Below, one piece after another: positions 33,831-42,177 of a stretch of DNA of 50,437 nucleotides (its first letter is position 1; each line of letters opens with the position of its first letter). The notes beneath the pieces were generated by a model. It made no database searches. It worked only from the letters and a program-made list of their open reading frames with translations, and had not been told where the DNA came from. The position numbers and the translations under genes were made by a program. Source of the DNA: Pseudomonadota bacterium (GTDB lineage: Bacteria > Pseudomonadota > Gammaproteobacteria > Burkholderiales > Rhodocyclaceae); the NCBI GenBank assembly GCA_018261895.1, contig JAGTRT010000018.1, positions 1 to 50,437 on the forward strand. The letters are read 5' to 3'.

Positions 33831-34867
33831 AGGCGGCGACCGCGCTGGCCTTCGGCCATCGGCCCGAGGCCGACCTGGCGCGCGAGGCGGTGGAGGCGGC
33901 ACTGGCCAACGCCGGCCTGACGCGCGCCGACAACGTCATCCTGTTCCTCAGCCGCGATTTCGTTCGCCAACCTCAGCCGGCCGTGCTGGCCGCGGCGCGC
34001 GCCGCCGGCTGCCTCTCGGTGCTCGGCTGCACGGCCAGCGGCCTGTTCACCGAGCGTGGCTGGCAACTCGATCAGCCGGCGGCGGCGGCACTGGTCTATT
34101 CGGCGCCCTCGACCCGGGTGGACGAGCACTCGCCTTTGCTCTCGTTCAGCGGCCAGGGCCGCCTGCCCTATGAATGGCAGGATGGCGAGGCGCGCCTCGG
34201 CCTGCTCGATGCCGAAGCGGCAGTCTGGTCGCATGGCCGCCCGGCCGAGAACGGCTGTGCCGATTTCCGCTTGCCGGGACTATCCGCCCGCTTTGCCCGC
34301 GCCGCCGGTTTGCGCCCGCTCGGCGATGCGCTGGCGGTGGAGCAATGCGTCGGCTACGAATTGCGCCGGGTGGGCGGACACGGCGCCGCCGACAGCCTGC
34401 GCCGCGCGCTGCCGGCCGAATTGCGCGAACGCTTGCCGCTGCACCAGATTGCTGCCCTGCGTCGCATCGACGAGCCGGGCATCGCCATCCTGTCGGCCAA
34501 TGCCGATGGCTCGCTGACGCTGGCCGAAGCGCTGAACGAGGGCGACACGATCACCTGGGCCATCCGCCAGCCACTCGCCGCCGAGCAGGGCATGCGTGAC
34601 GCGCTTGCCGCCACGGCCATCGAGGCGACGACCGGTCCGCGCGGGGGCAAGAAAAAGCCGCATTTCGCCCTGATGTTTTCCTGCATTGGCCGCGGGCCGC
34701 TGTTCTACGGCAATGACGACCGCGACCTCGTCGCCTTCCGCGACACCTTTCCCGACACCCCGCTGCTCGGCGCCTACGGCACCGGGCAGATCGCGCCGCT
34801 GGGCGGGCAGAACCGCCTGTTCCACAACACCGCACTCACCTTGTTATTCGAAAGCGCCCATGTTTAA
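33827..34867 (+). CDS. FIST-domain protein
   Basis: FIST N and FIST C domains, found as sensory modules and as stand-alone proteins thought to bind small ligands such as amino acids. The N-terminal domain contains ILFLSRDFV and LGCTASGLFTERGW; the C-terminal domain contains FSCIGRGPLFYGNDDRDLVAFRDTFPDTPLLGAYGTGQIAP. The 346 residues have no extra output domain, so any partner acts in trans. The ATG overlaps the nth stop, and its 3' end overlaps the DUF1841 gene by 8 bp, giving a coupled nth-FIST-DUF1841 unit. Confidence 0.88.
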   Translation: MKAATALAFGHRPEADLAREAVEAALANAGLTRADNVILFLSRDFVRQPQPAVLAAARAAGCLSVLGCTASGLFTERGWQLDQPAAAALVYSAPSTRVDEHSPLLSFSGQGRLPYEWQDGEARLGLLDAEAAVWSHGRPAENGCADFRLPGLSARFARAAGLRPLGDALAVEQCVGYELRRVGGHGAADSLRRALPAELRERLPLHQIAALRRIDEPGIAILSANADGSLTLAEALNEGDTITWAIRQPLAAEQGMRDALAATAIEATTGPRGGKKKPHFALMFSCIGRGPLFYGNDDRDLVAFRDTFPDTPLLGAYGTGQIAPLGGQNRLFHNTALTLLFESAHV

Positions 34868-35291
34868 TCCTTCCCGCGAACAGGTCCGCCTCTTTTTCTG
34901 CGACGCCTGGAAAAAGCACGTCGAGCGGCTGCCCCTGGCCGGCGCCGAAGTGGCGGCCGCCGACATCGCTGCCCGCCACCCCGAATACAAGGCCCTGCTG
35001 GAGAATCCGAAAGCGGCCGTCGAGCAGGAATGGACGCCGGAAGGCGGCGCCATGAACCCCTTCCTGCACCTCTCGCTGCACCTGGCGATTCACGAACAGG
35101 TCAGCATCGACCAGCCGCCGGGCATCCGCATGGCCTTCGAGCAGTTGCGCGCGCGCATGGATCCGCACGAGGCCGAGCACATCCTGCTCGACTGCCTGGG
35201 CGAAACGATCTGGCGCGCCCAGCGCGAAGGCAAGCCGATGGACGCCTACGCCTATGTCGACGCGGTCAAGCGCAAGGCCAGCCTGATCTAG
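34860..35291 (+). CDS. DUF1841-family protein
   Basis: A 143-residue soluble protein typical of DUF1841, common in beta- and gammaproteobacteria and of unknown function. Conserved blocks are MFNPSREQVRLFFCDAWKKH, HPEYKALLENP, NPFLHLSLHLAIHEQVSIDQP and HEAEHILLDCLGETIW. Several conserved histidines and acidic residues in helices could bind metal, but no known site is recognised. It overlaps the FIST gene by 8 bp. Confidence 0.9.
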   Translation: MFNPSREQVRLFFCDAWKKHVERLPLAGAEVAAADIAARHPEYKALLENPKAAVEQEWTPEGGAMNPFLHLSLHLAIHEQVSIDQPPGIRMAFEQLRARMDPHEAEHILLDCLGETIWRAQREGKPMDAYAYVDAVKRKASLI

Positions 35292-35358
35292 GATTCAGGA
35301 TCAAGGATTGCGCGGCTAGCGCGCCTCAGCGCAGCTATTTGGGCGCTGAAGCAGGTTT

Positions 35359-35400
35359 TGACGGTCAACCGGAAAAAAAGGCCAAATTCGAAATCTGGCC
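35359..35400 (-). repeat. Dispersed 40-bp element, copy 8, forming an intrinsic terminator
   Basis: On the minus strand, GGCCAGATT pairs with AATTTGGCC around a short loop and is followed by TTTTTTTCCGGTTGACCGTC. It begins right at the stop of gspE in the same orientation, so it should end that transcript. Confidence 0.85.
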
Positions 35401-37185
35401 TCAGCCCTCGTCGGAGGGCGGCACGACCTTGATGACTTCCTCAAGCGAGGTCACGCCCTGCGCCACTTTCAGGGCGCCGGAAATGCGCAGCGGGCGCATG
35501 CCTTCGCGGAAGGCCTGTTCGCGCAGCTTGGGAATTTCGGTGAGCGGCTTGATGTGGCGGCGAATCTCGGGTGAATTGACGAGGATTTCATAGACGCCGA
35601 CGCGCCCGGAATAGCCGGTCATCCGGCATTCCAGACAGCCGACGGGCTGCCAGATCTGCGTCGGCTCGGCCGATTTCCACGGCGCGACGAGCGCATGCCA
35701 GGCGGCGCGCTGCTCTTCGCGCATCGTGACGGCCTTCTTGCAATGCGGACAGAGCGTGCGTACGAGGCGCTGGGCCATGATACCGAGCAGCGTCGAGTTG
35801 ATGAGATAGGCCGGCACGCCGAGGTCGAGCATGCGCGTGACCGCCGACGGGGCGTCATTGGTATGCAGCGTCGATAGCACGAGGTGGCCGGTAAGCGCCG
35901 CCTGGATGGCCATTTCGGCCGTTTCCAGGTCGCGGATTTCGCCAATCATCACGATGTCCGGGTCCTGCCGCATGAGGGCGCGCACGCCGTCGGCAAAGCC
36001 GAGATCGATGGCGCGGTTGACCTGCATCTGGTTGAAGGCGGCCTCGACCATTTCGATCGGGTCTTCGATGGTCGACACGTTCACTTCCGGCGTCGCCAGC
36101 TGCTTGAGCGTGGTGTACAGCGTCGTTGTCTTGCCGGAGCCGGTCGGGCCGGTGACCAGCACGATGCCGTTGGGCGAGGCTGTCATCTGCTTCCAGCGCG
36201 CCTGGTCGTCATCCGAGAAGCCGAGCGAACGGAAATCGCGCACCAGCACTTCGGGGTCGAAAATCCGCATGACGAGCTTTTCGCCGAAGGCCGTCGGCAA
36301 GGTCGACAAACGCAGCTCGACCTCCTGCCCGGCCGGCGTCCGTGTCTTGATCCGGCCGTCCTGCGGGCGGCGCTTCTCGATGACGTCCATGCGCCCGAGC
36401 AGCTTGATGCGGCTGGTCATGGCGTTCATGACGGCCATCGGAATCTGGTAAACCTGATGCAGCACGCCGTCGATGCGGAAACGCACGATGCCGAGATCGC
36501 GCCGCGGCTCGATGTGGATGTCCGAGGCGCGCTGGTCGAAGGCGTACTGCCACAGCCAGTCGACGATGTGGATGATGTGCTGGTCGTTGGCGTCGAACTG
36601 CTTGTTGGTCTTGCCCAGTTCGACGAGTTGCTCGAAGCTCGACAGGCCGGAAGTCACCTCGCCCTTGGCGGCGGCCTTCTTGACCGACTTGGCGAGGTTG
36701 AAGAATTCGACAAGGTAGCGGCTGATGTCCTCCGGATTCGCCATGACCCGGCGAATCTGCTTGCGCAGGATGTGTTCCAGTTCGCCGACCCACTCGCGCA
36801 CGTACGGTTCGGCCGTGGCGATGACGATTTCGCGCGTCGTCACGTGCACCGGCAGGATGCCGAAGCGCGCCGCGTAGGCGCTCGACATGACTTCAGCCAC
36901 GCCGGTGAAGTCGATCTTGAGCGGATCGATGTACTGGTAGTCGAGGCCGACCCGGCCGGCCAGCCATTCGGTCAGCACTTCGAGGGTGAGCAGGATGGTG
37001 GGCGGCTGGCTGCGCCGCCACTTCTGGTCGGCGATGACGACCAGGGGATGGGTCTTGCCGCCGTGCAGGCGACGCTCGATCTTGAACGCGTCCGCCGCCG
37101 CCTGGTCGACCAGCCCGTCCTCGACCATCCAGTCGAGCACTTCGGTCAGTGTCAGGCGGTGTTCGCCGATGTTCTTGTCACTCAT
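35401..37185 (-). CDS. GspE/PulE-type secretion or pilus assembly ATPase
   Basis: Hexameric cytoplasmic ATPase of type II secretion or type IV pilus systems. An N-terminal GspE_N-like domain (about residues 1-170) is followed by the motor domain with Walker A (GPTGSGKTT), Asp box (STIEDPIEMVE), Walker B (DPDIVMIGEIRD) and His box (GHLVLSTLHTNDA). A tetra-cysteine zinc motif is present (CPHC and CLEC). I start at 37185 (MSDKNIGEHR). No other secretion or pilus genes are nearby, so this is an orphan copy. PilB is the alternative. Confidence 0.9.
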   Translation of the reverse strand: MSDKNIGEHRLTLTEVLDWMVEDGLVDQAAADAFKIERRLHGGKTHPLVVIADQKWRRSQPPTILLTLEVLTEWLAGRVGLDYQYIDPLKIDFTGVAEVMSSAYAARFGILPVHVTTREIVIATAEPYVREWVGELEHILRKQIRRVMANPEDISRYLVEFFNLAKSVKKAAAKGEVTSGLSSFEQLVELGKTNKQFDANDQHIIHIVDWLWQYAFDQRASDIHIEPRRDLGIVRFRIDGVLHQVYQIPMAVMNAMTSRIKLLGRMDVIEKRRPQDGRIKTRTPAGQEVELRLSTLPTAFGEKLVMRIFDPEVLVRDFRSLGFSDDDQARWKQMTASPNGIVLVTGPTGSGKTTTLYTTLKQLATPEVNVSTIEDPIEMVEAAFNQMQVNRAIDLGFADGVRALMRQDPDIVMIGEIRDLETAEMAIQAALTGHLVLSTLHTNDAPSAVTRMLDLGVPAYLINSTLLGIMAQRLVRTLCPHCKKAVTMREEQRAAWHALVAPWKSAEPTQIWQPVGCLECRMTGYSGRVGVYEILVNSPEIRRHIKPLTEIPKLREQAFREGMRPLRISGALKVAQGVTSLEEVIKVVPPSDEG

Positions 37186-37320
37186 GCGCGGCAATATAGC
37201 ACGCGTCCGGTAACGATTTGTAACCGGCGGGGCCTCTGTTTGCACTCCTTTACAACTTGCCGCCGAAATTCACTTTGATGCACCTAGAATGAATTTGAAC
37301 CCACCCGCCAGGAGAACAAC

Positions 37321-37872
37321 ATGAAAACCCGTTTGATGATGGTCGTCGCTGCCTTGATGGCTTCCCTGATCGCCCTGCCCGCCACAGCCCAAACCGCCCC
37401 GGCCGGCGCAACCGTTGACAACGCCACGACCGGGGTCGGCCCCGGCCCGGGTGCCGGCATGCGCCAGGGCGGCGGCCAACGTGCCCGCGCCCCGCGTGAC
37501 TGCAGCCAGGCGCCGAACCCCGAGGCCTGCGCGGCAAAGCGCACAGCGCACACCAAGGCCATGGAGGCCTGCCAGAATGTATCCGGTCCGCAACGGCGCG
37601 ACTGCATGCAGGAACAACGGCAGAACATGGATTGCAGCAAGACGGGCAATCCGCAGCAATGCGCGGCGCGCCAGGCGGCATTCAAGGAATGCCAGGGCCA
37701 GAGCGGCCCGGCCAAACGCCAGTGCATGCAGCAGAAAATGCCGCCGGTCGATTGCAGCAAGGCGCCCAACCAGGCGCGCTGCGATCTCCATCAGAAAGCC
37801 CGCGAGGTGTGCAAGGACAAGTTCGGCCCGGAACACAAGGCCTGCGTGCGCGAACAGCTTGGCGTGAAATAG
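37321..37872 (+). CDS. Periplasmic protein with three tandem four-cysteine repeats
   Basis: No known family recognised. A signal peptide (MKTRLMMVVAALMASLIALPATA) and a Gly/Pro-rich linker are followed by three repeats of about 40 residues, starting at C61, C105 and C145. Each begins DCS, then has a cysteine after 6-7 residues, another after 9-12 and a fourth after 6-8, usually with a GP before it (SGPQRRDC, SGPAKRQC, FGPEHKAC). All twelve cysteines lie in the repeats, so disulfides or metal binding are likely. It is rich in Gln, Lys and Arg. Good ribosome-binding site (AGGAGAAC). Single gene with its own terminator. Confidence 0.75.
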   Translation: MKTRLMMVVAALMASLIALPATAQTAPAGATVDNATTGVGPGPGAGMRQGGGQRARAPRDCSQAPNPEACAAKRTAHTKAMEACQNVSGPQRRDCMQEQRQNMDCSKTGNPQQCAARQAAFKECQGQSGPAKRQCMQQKMPPVDCSKAPNQARCDLHQKAREVCKDKFGPEHKACVREQLGVK

Positions 37873-37886
37873 GCGCCTGAAAAGCA

Positions 37887-37910
37887 AAAATGCCGGGAAA
37901 CCGGCATTTT
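37887..37910 (+). terminator. Intrinsic terminator of the cysteine-repeat gene
   Basis: Ten-bp stem AAAATGCCGG/CCGGCATTTT with a GAAA tetraloop. It works on both strands in principle (T run on each side), so it may also serve the convergent hemerythrin gene. A copy of the dispersed element follows directly. Confidence 0.88.
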
Positions 37911-37947
37911 CATTTTGGGCAAAATTTCCGGTTGACCGTCAGATTCC
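37906..37947 (+). repeat. Dispersed 40-bp element, copy 9
   Basis: ATTTTCATTTTGGGC, then AAAATTTCCGGTTGACCGTC, AGATTCC. It is joined to the preceding terminator. It has AAAATTT in place of the usual T run, as do copies 10 and 11. Confidence 0.85.
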
Positions 37948-37978
37948 GCTCAGAGACAGATGCCGGCCCCGCGAATGA

Positions 37979-38401
37979 TCAGGCGCGTCGATTGGCGTCG
38001 TCGATGAGCGGCTTGAGCGCCAGGTCGAACTTCATCATGTGGCTGAGCACCCAGCCGGAAACCTTGGGGGCCAGCGCATCGGTGGCGCCATAGCCGCCGG
38101 AGATCGAGGTCAGGTGAATGTGGGAAATCTCGTCCATGATTTCCGTGTGGGCAGCGACGTGCTGGTCGAAGAGTTCGCCCTTGACGCCGAGCTTGCGCAT
38201 CATCGCTTCTTCGTAATCGAAGTGCTGGGCCATGCGCCCGGTCAGTTCCGACATGACCTCGTTGCACTTGTAGGCAGCGCTGTCACCCGACAGCTTCTTC
38301 AACGCATCCAGGCATTCGAGCAGGCCATCGTGCTGACTATCGAGCAGACGGTCACCCAGAACAAAGGGTGCAGGCAGGAAACGCAGGTCTTGGCCGAGCA
38401 T
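37979..38401 (-). CDS. Single-domain hemerythrin
   Basis: A second hemerythrin-like O2-binding protein, of about 140 residues. Di-iron ligands: the first His in LDSQHDGLLE, His and Glu in MAQHFDYEEAMM, two His in FDQHVAAHTEIM, and His plus Asp in VLSHMMKFDLAL. The N-terminal block FVLGDRLLDSQH fits the family. I chose the ATG at 38401 because bacteriohemerythrins start 20-25 residues before the first ligand; the frame is open to 38458 and the start is uncertain because neither has a good ribosome-binding site. It resembles the protein at 13889 only at the ligand positions. Confidence 0.85.
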   Translation of the reverse strand: MLGQDLRFLPAPFVLGDRLLDSQHDGLLECLDALKKLSGDSAAYKCNEVMSELTGRMAQHFDYEEAMMRKLGVKGELFDQHVAAHTEIMDEISHIHLTSISGGYGATDALAPKVSGWVLSHMMKFDLALKPLIDDANRRA

Positions 38402-38576
38402 GTGATCAATCAATGAAAGACGTTGGCATCCCCGGACTTGGCTTGCCCCCGCAAGCATTCGACCACGGATGAAAAACTGACCGGCGGGATTCTAGCGCAG
38501 GACGGGTCTGAAACATGTGAGATAGATCACGAAATCGTGAGGTCGACGCACATTTTCATCGCAGAGGTGGCGACTC

Positions 38577-38789
38577 TCAATTTTTCCGCAAGGGCTTGAG
38601 CAGATATGACAGGCCATTGTGGTCGATTTCCCGCATCAGTTGGAGCAAACGGCCGATTTCGCCGGGCGGGAAGCCTTCCCGGGCGAACCAGTGAAGGTAG
38701 TTGCCGGGCAAGTCGGCGATCAGCCGGCCCTTGTACTTGCCGTAGGGCATGGTGCGTGTGACAAGAAGTTGCAGGTCCTCGGGGCTCAT
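38577..38789 (-). CDS. DUF3820-family small protein
   Basis: A 70-residue protein with the DUF3820 core (MPYGKYKGRLIADLPGNYLHWFAREGFPPGEIGRLLQLMREIDHNGL), whose members are described as putative quorum-sensing-regulated factors with no known activity. I start at the ATG at 38789; the frame extends to a TTG at 38825 that would nearly touch the upstream gene. It follows the sulfite-exporter-type gene by about 40 bp on the same strand and may be co-transcribed. Confidence 0.82.
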   Translation of the reverse strand: MSPEDLQLLVTRTMPYGKYKGRLIADLPGNYLHWFAREGFPPGEIGRLLQLMREIDHNGLSYLLKPLRKN

Positions 38790-38828
38790 GGTGGCGATGT
38801 TCGGGCGAAGGCGCCATTGTGCCAAGAA

Positions 38829-39581
38829 TCAGCCGAAGACGATCATCCACAGTGCGGTGGCCACCAGCATCAGGGCGAAAGCCAGGCGCAGCCGGCGTTC
38901 CGGCAGGCGATGGGCGATCCGCACGCCAGCCGACACGGTCAGGGCGCCACCCAGCGCGAGCAGGACGCCCATCGTCCAGTCCACGTGGCCGGCCTGGGCA
39001 AAGGTCAGCAGTGCAACGATCGAGCTCGGCATGACCAGCGCCAGGGCGAAACCCTGCGCCATGGCCTGCGTCTGGCGGAAAAAACTGACCAGGATGGGCG
39101 GCGTGATCATGCCGCCGCCGATGCTGATCAGCCCCTGGCAGGCGCCGCCGACCAGGCCGACGAGCGGAATCAGGCTTTCCGGCAGGTGCAGCGACCAGCG
39201 CGCGCGTCCGGCGCGCAGGCCCCACAGGCTGTGAATGGCCAGCCAGAGCAGGAACAGCCCGAAATAGCGGCGCAGCTCGCTGGATGTCAGGCTGCTGGCG
39301 TACCGGGCGGCCAGCGTGGTCGCGCTCACAGCGCAGAGCACGAGGAGGACGGTCCGCCATCTCGGCAGCGGCTGGCGCTGCGAGTAGCGCCACAGCGCGA
39401 TGCTCAGGTTGGGCACCATCATGACCAGCGCTGTTCCCTGGGCGAGCTTCTGGTCCATGCCGAACAAGGCAGTCATCACGGGAATGGCGATGATGCCGCC
39501 GCCAATGCCGAAGATGCCGCCGGCGAAGCCCAGCGTGGCGCCGATCAGCAAGGGCAAGGCGAAGCTCAGGAACAGGGTCAT
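38829..39581 (-). CDS. TauE/SafE-family anion exporter
   Basis: Inner-membrane protein with about eight spans and the two internal repeat motifs of the TauE/SafE family: GGIFGIGGGIIAIPVM near residue 25 and GLISIGGGMITPPIL near 145. Members export sulfite or sulfoacetate or are uncharacterised. Length of 250 residues is normal. It is divergent from the LysR regulator at 39682 with 100 bp between, which suggests control by it. Confidence 0.9.
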   Translation of the reverse strand: MTLFLSFALPLLIGATLGFAGGIFGIGGGIIAIPVMTALFGMDQKLAQGTALVMMVPNLSIALWRYSQRQPLPRWRTVLLVLCAVSATTLAARYASSLTSSELRRYFGLFLLWLAIHSLWGLRAGRARWSLHLPESLIPLVGLVGGACQGLISIGGGMITPPILVSFFRQTQAMAQGFALALVMPSSIVALLTFAQAGHVDWTMGVLLALGGALTVSAGVRIAHRLPERRLRLAFALMLVATALWMIVFG

Positions 39582-39664
39582 GACCGGAAACGCGGGGAAG
39601 GGATGCCCATGTTACTGCTTTGCACAGGCGACAAAATACGATCTAATTTATTCGATTCGTTAAT

Positions 39665-39676
39665 TTGATTTATCAA
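39665..39676. promoter_or_regulatory. Dyad in the LysR/TauE divergent promoter region
   Basis: TTGAT-TT-ATCAA, a perfect 5-bp inverted repeat ending 5 bp before the LysR start, in an A/T-rich stretch. It could be part of an autoregulatory LysR operator. FNR sites have the same arms but a 4-bp spacer, so FNR is less likely. Confidence 0.35.
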
Positions 39677-39681
39677 TCAAC

Positions 39682-40602
39682 ATGTCTTCCGAACTTGCCT
39701 TCTTCAGCCTGCTGGTGCGTCAGGGCAGCCTGGCCCGGGCCGCCCGCGAACTCGGCGTGACCGGCCCGGCGGTCAGTCGCCGGCTGGCGCAGCTCGAACA
39801 GCGGCTGGGCGTGCGCCTGCTCACCCGAACGACGCGCCGCATGAGCCTGACGCCCGAGGGCGAGCTCTATCTGGCCGAAAGCCGGCGCATCCTCGGCGAG
39901 ATCGAGGCGCTCGAACAGACCCTGTCGCGCACCCGCGCCGAACCGCGCGGCCTCTTGCGCATCCACGCCACCTTCGGCTTCGGCCGCCGGCAACTGGCGC
40001 CGGCCGTCTCCGACTTCGTTCGCCTCTACCCGGCCGTCGACATCCAATTGACGCTCGGCGACCAGCCCGTCACGCCGGGCGAGGAAGGTTTCGACATCGC
40101 CATCCGCTTCGGCGAACCGCCCGAGGCGCGGGTCGTGGCCCGCCAGATCGCCGCCAACCAGCGCTACCTGTTCGCCTCGCCCGCCTATCTGGCGCGGCGC
40201 GGCGAGCCGCAGTCGCCGGACGACCTCGCCGCGCACGACTGCATCGTCATTCGCGAGGGCGTCGGCGCCTATGGCACCTGGACCCTGTGCGCCGGCAAGC
40301 AGTGCCGCAACGTCAAGGTGAACAGCAAGCTGAGCACCAACCATGGCGAAGTGGCCGTCGACTGGGCGCTCGACGGCCATGGCATCCTGCTCCGCTCGCT
40401 GTGGGATACCGCCGCCGACCTGCGCGCCGGACGCCTGCGCCGCGTGTTGCCGGACTGGTCGGGCAGCCCGGCCGACATCTATGCCCTCTACCCGCAGCGC
40501 CTCAACCTGTCGGCCAAGGTGCGCGTCTTTCTCGATTTCCTGACCGAACGCTTCGCCGCCTACCGCAGCGCCACCGACGGCAACGCCGAATTGCCCTGGT
40601 AG
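39682..40602 (+). CDS. LysR-family transcriptional regulator
   Basis: Winged-helix DNA-binding domain in residues 1-60 (LVRQGSLARAARELGVTGPAVSRRLAQLEQRLGVRLLTRTTRRMSLTPEG), then the periplasmic-binding-protein-like effector domain to residue 306. It belongs to the subgroup with DVQLTLGDQPVTP-like and DIAIRFGEP segments. Divergent from the TauE/SafE exporter, so probably its regulator; the MFS gene is convergent. Effector unknown. Confidence 0.94.
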   Translation: MSSELAFFSLLVRQGSLARAARELGVTGPAVSRRLAQLEQRLGVRLLTRTTRRMSLTPEGELYLAESRRILGEIEALEQTLSRTRAEPRGLLRIHATFGFGRRQLAPAVSDFVRLYPAVDIQLTLGDQPVTPGEEGFDIAIRFGEPPEARVVARQIAANQRYLFASPAYLARRGEPQSPDDLAAHDCIVIREGVGAYGTWTLCAGKQCRNVKVNSKLSTNHGEVAVDWALDGHGILLRSLWDTAADLRAGRLRRVLPDWSGSPADIYALYPQRLNLSAKVRVFLDFLTERFAAYRSATDGNAELPW

Positions 40603-40608
40603 CCAGCC

Positions 40609-41775
40609 TCAGCGCCCGGCCCGCCAGAGCGGCGACAGCCCGAGCAGGCCGAGCAGCGGCCCGGGCAGCAGCAGCCAGGCGATGCTCGTGCCCCAGGCGG
40701 CTATCCATGCCGTGCCGAGCTGGATCGACAGCATGGTGATGGCGAAGCCAATCGAGTTCTGGAAGGCCAGCGCGCTACCGACGATTTCCGGCGGGCAGGC
40801 GCGCGCCGAGAGCGCCGAAAAATGCGGCGAATCGGCCACGACGGTGGCGCCCCAGAGCAGCAGCAGGCTCATCTTCGCCCACAACGGCCAGTCGCCGACG
40901 AGCGGAAACAGCGCGCAGCACAGCGCCGAACAGGCCAGCGCCGTGGCCGCCACGCGCGCACTGCCGATGCGCTGGCTCCACCAGCCGCCGCCCAGGCAGC
41001 CGAGGGCGCCGATGCCGATGACGGCGAAGGCCAGCCCGGACAGCCGGGCGCTGCCCGCCTCGGCCAGGCCGCTCAGGATGATGAGGGCCGGCGTCAGCGT
41101 CCAGAAGGCGTAGAGCTCCCACTGGTGGCCGAAATAGCCGAGCGCCGAGGCGCGAAAGTCGCGAATCGAGAAGGCGAAGAACACGCGGCCGAGGCGCAGG
41201 GGCGGCGCGCCGTGCCGGCGTTTCAGGTGCGGCCCGTCGCCGAGCCAGGCGATCATCGCGGCGGCGAGCAGGGCCAGCACCGACGAAACGAGGATGGTGG
41301 CCTGCCACGACCAGCCCGCCCCGGCCAGCCGGATGCCGTGCGGCAGCGCCGTGCCCAGCGTCAGCATGCCGACCAGCTGGGCGAGCGCGGCACCGGCCCG
41401 CTCCGGCACCCAGCTCACGACCAGCTTCATGCCCAGCGGGTAGACGCCGGCCAGGCAGAAACCCACGGCGAAACGCAGCGGCATGGCGGCGCCCATGCCG
41501 TCGGCGAACAGCGCGAAGGCGGCGTTGCACGCGGCGCCGAGCACGGCGCAGACGGCAAAGATGCGGCTCGCGGCAAAGCGGTCGGCCAGGCCGGATACGG
41601 CAAAGCTCATGGTGCCGAGGATGAAGCCGAGCTGGACGGCGTTGGTCAGCGTGCCGATGTCGGCCGGCACCAGCCCCCAGGCGCGTACGAGGTCATCGGC
41701 CGCGCTGTTGGCGGAAAACCACAGCGAGGTGCCGAAGAGCTGGGCGACGACGATGACGAGGACGGGATTTCGCAT
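40609..41775 (-). CDS. MFS transporter
   Basis: Major-facilitator protein of 388 residues with 12 predicted spans. Visible segments are FGTSLWFSANSAADDL at the first span, GLADRFAASRIFA (loop 2-3, motif-A-like GxLADR), and a central charged loop (GDGPHLKRRHGAPP). Substrate unknown. The open frame reaches 42819, but upstream codons are low-complexity shadow sequence that includes two dispersed elements, so I start at the ATG at 41775. It is convergent with the LysR gene (6 bp apart). Confidence 0.88.
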   Translation of the reverse strand: MRNPVLVIVVAQLFGTSLWFSANSAADDLVRAWGLVPADIGTLTNAVQLGFILGTMSFAVSGLADRFAASRIFAVCAVLGAACNAAFALFADGMGAAMPLRFAVGFCLAGVYPLGMKLVVSWVPERAGAALAQLVGMLTLGTALPHGIRLAGAGWSWQATILVSSVLALLAAAMIAWLGDGPHLKRRHGAPPLRLGRVFFAFSIRDFRASALGYFGHQWELYAFWTLTPALIILSGLAEAGSARLSGLAFAVIGIGALGCLGGGWWSQRIGSARVAATALACSALCCALFPLVGDWPLWAKMSLLLLWGATVVADSPHFSALSARACPPEIVGSALAFQNSIGFAITMLSIQLGTAWIAAWGTSIAWLLLPGPLLGLLGLSPLWRAGR

Positions 41776-42177
41776 GGGGCTTTCGAAGGCAGGATGGGGT
41801 CGGGCCGACCGACAATGCTTCGATATTAGCAAATGCCCGGGCCAAGTCCTGCCTGCCGCCTTTGACGGTCTACCGGAAATTTTGCCAAAAATTGAAATGC
41901 CTGCGCCCGGCGGCCTGGCCAACGGATCGCGCCCTCGCTTCCGAAAATTCAATTTGCATATCCGGAAATCCTGACCTATAACGAACTGCATGCGCGTGGA
42001 AACCGGCATTTCGGTCGGCCGCCCGCGCTGGTGACGTGAAACCGGCGCGGTGCCTACAGTCTGGGCGAGGAGGGGTTCGCCTGTTTCATCAGCGGGAACT
42101 GGCGGGCTTCCCCCCTGCCCCGCCGGTCCGCCGGGCATCCGGTAGAATCTCCCCTCCTCCTGCCCGGCTTCCCGCGC
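41776..42177. other. 400-bp gene-free stretch between the MFS and YgjP-like genes
   Basis: Contains copy 10 of the dispersed element (41862-41899). About 30 bp further on is a partial relative (GAAAATTCAATTTGCAT, then TCCGGAAA). The rest shows no gene, terminator or repeat that I can support. The promoters of the two divergent genes should be here. Confidence 0.5.
41862..41899 (-). repeat. Dispersed 40-bp element, copy 10
   Basis: On the minus strand: CATTTCAATTTTTGGC, then AAAATTTCCGGTAGACCGTC. It lies upstream of the MFS gene and does not follow a gene in its orientation. Confidence 0.85.

Noticed and set aside
39665..39676. FNR site upstream of the LysR gene
   Set aside because: The arms match TTGAT/ATCAA but the spacer is 2 bp, where FNR needs 4.
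41930..41965. Possible fourteenth copy of the dispersed element
   Set aside because: Has GAAAATTCAATTTGCAT and TCCGG but lacks the GACCGT half of the core, so only a partial relative at best.
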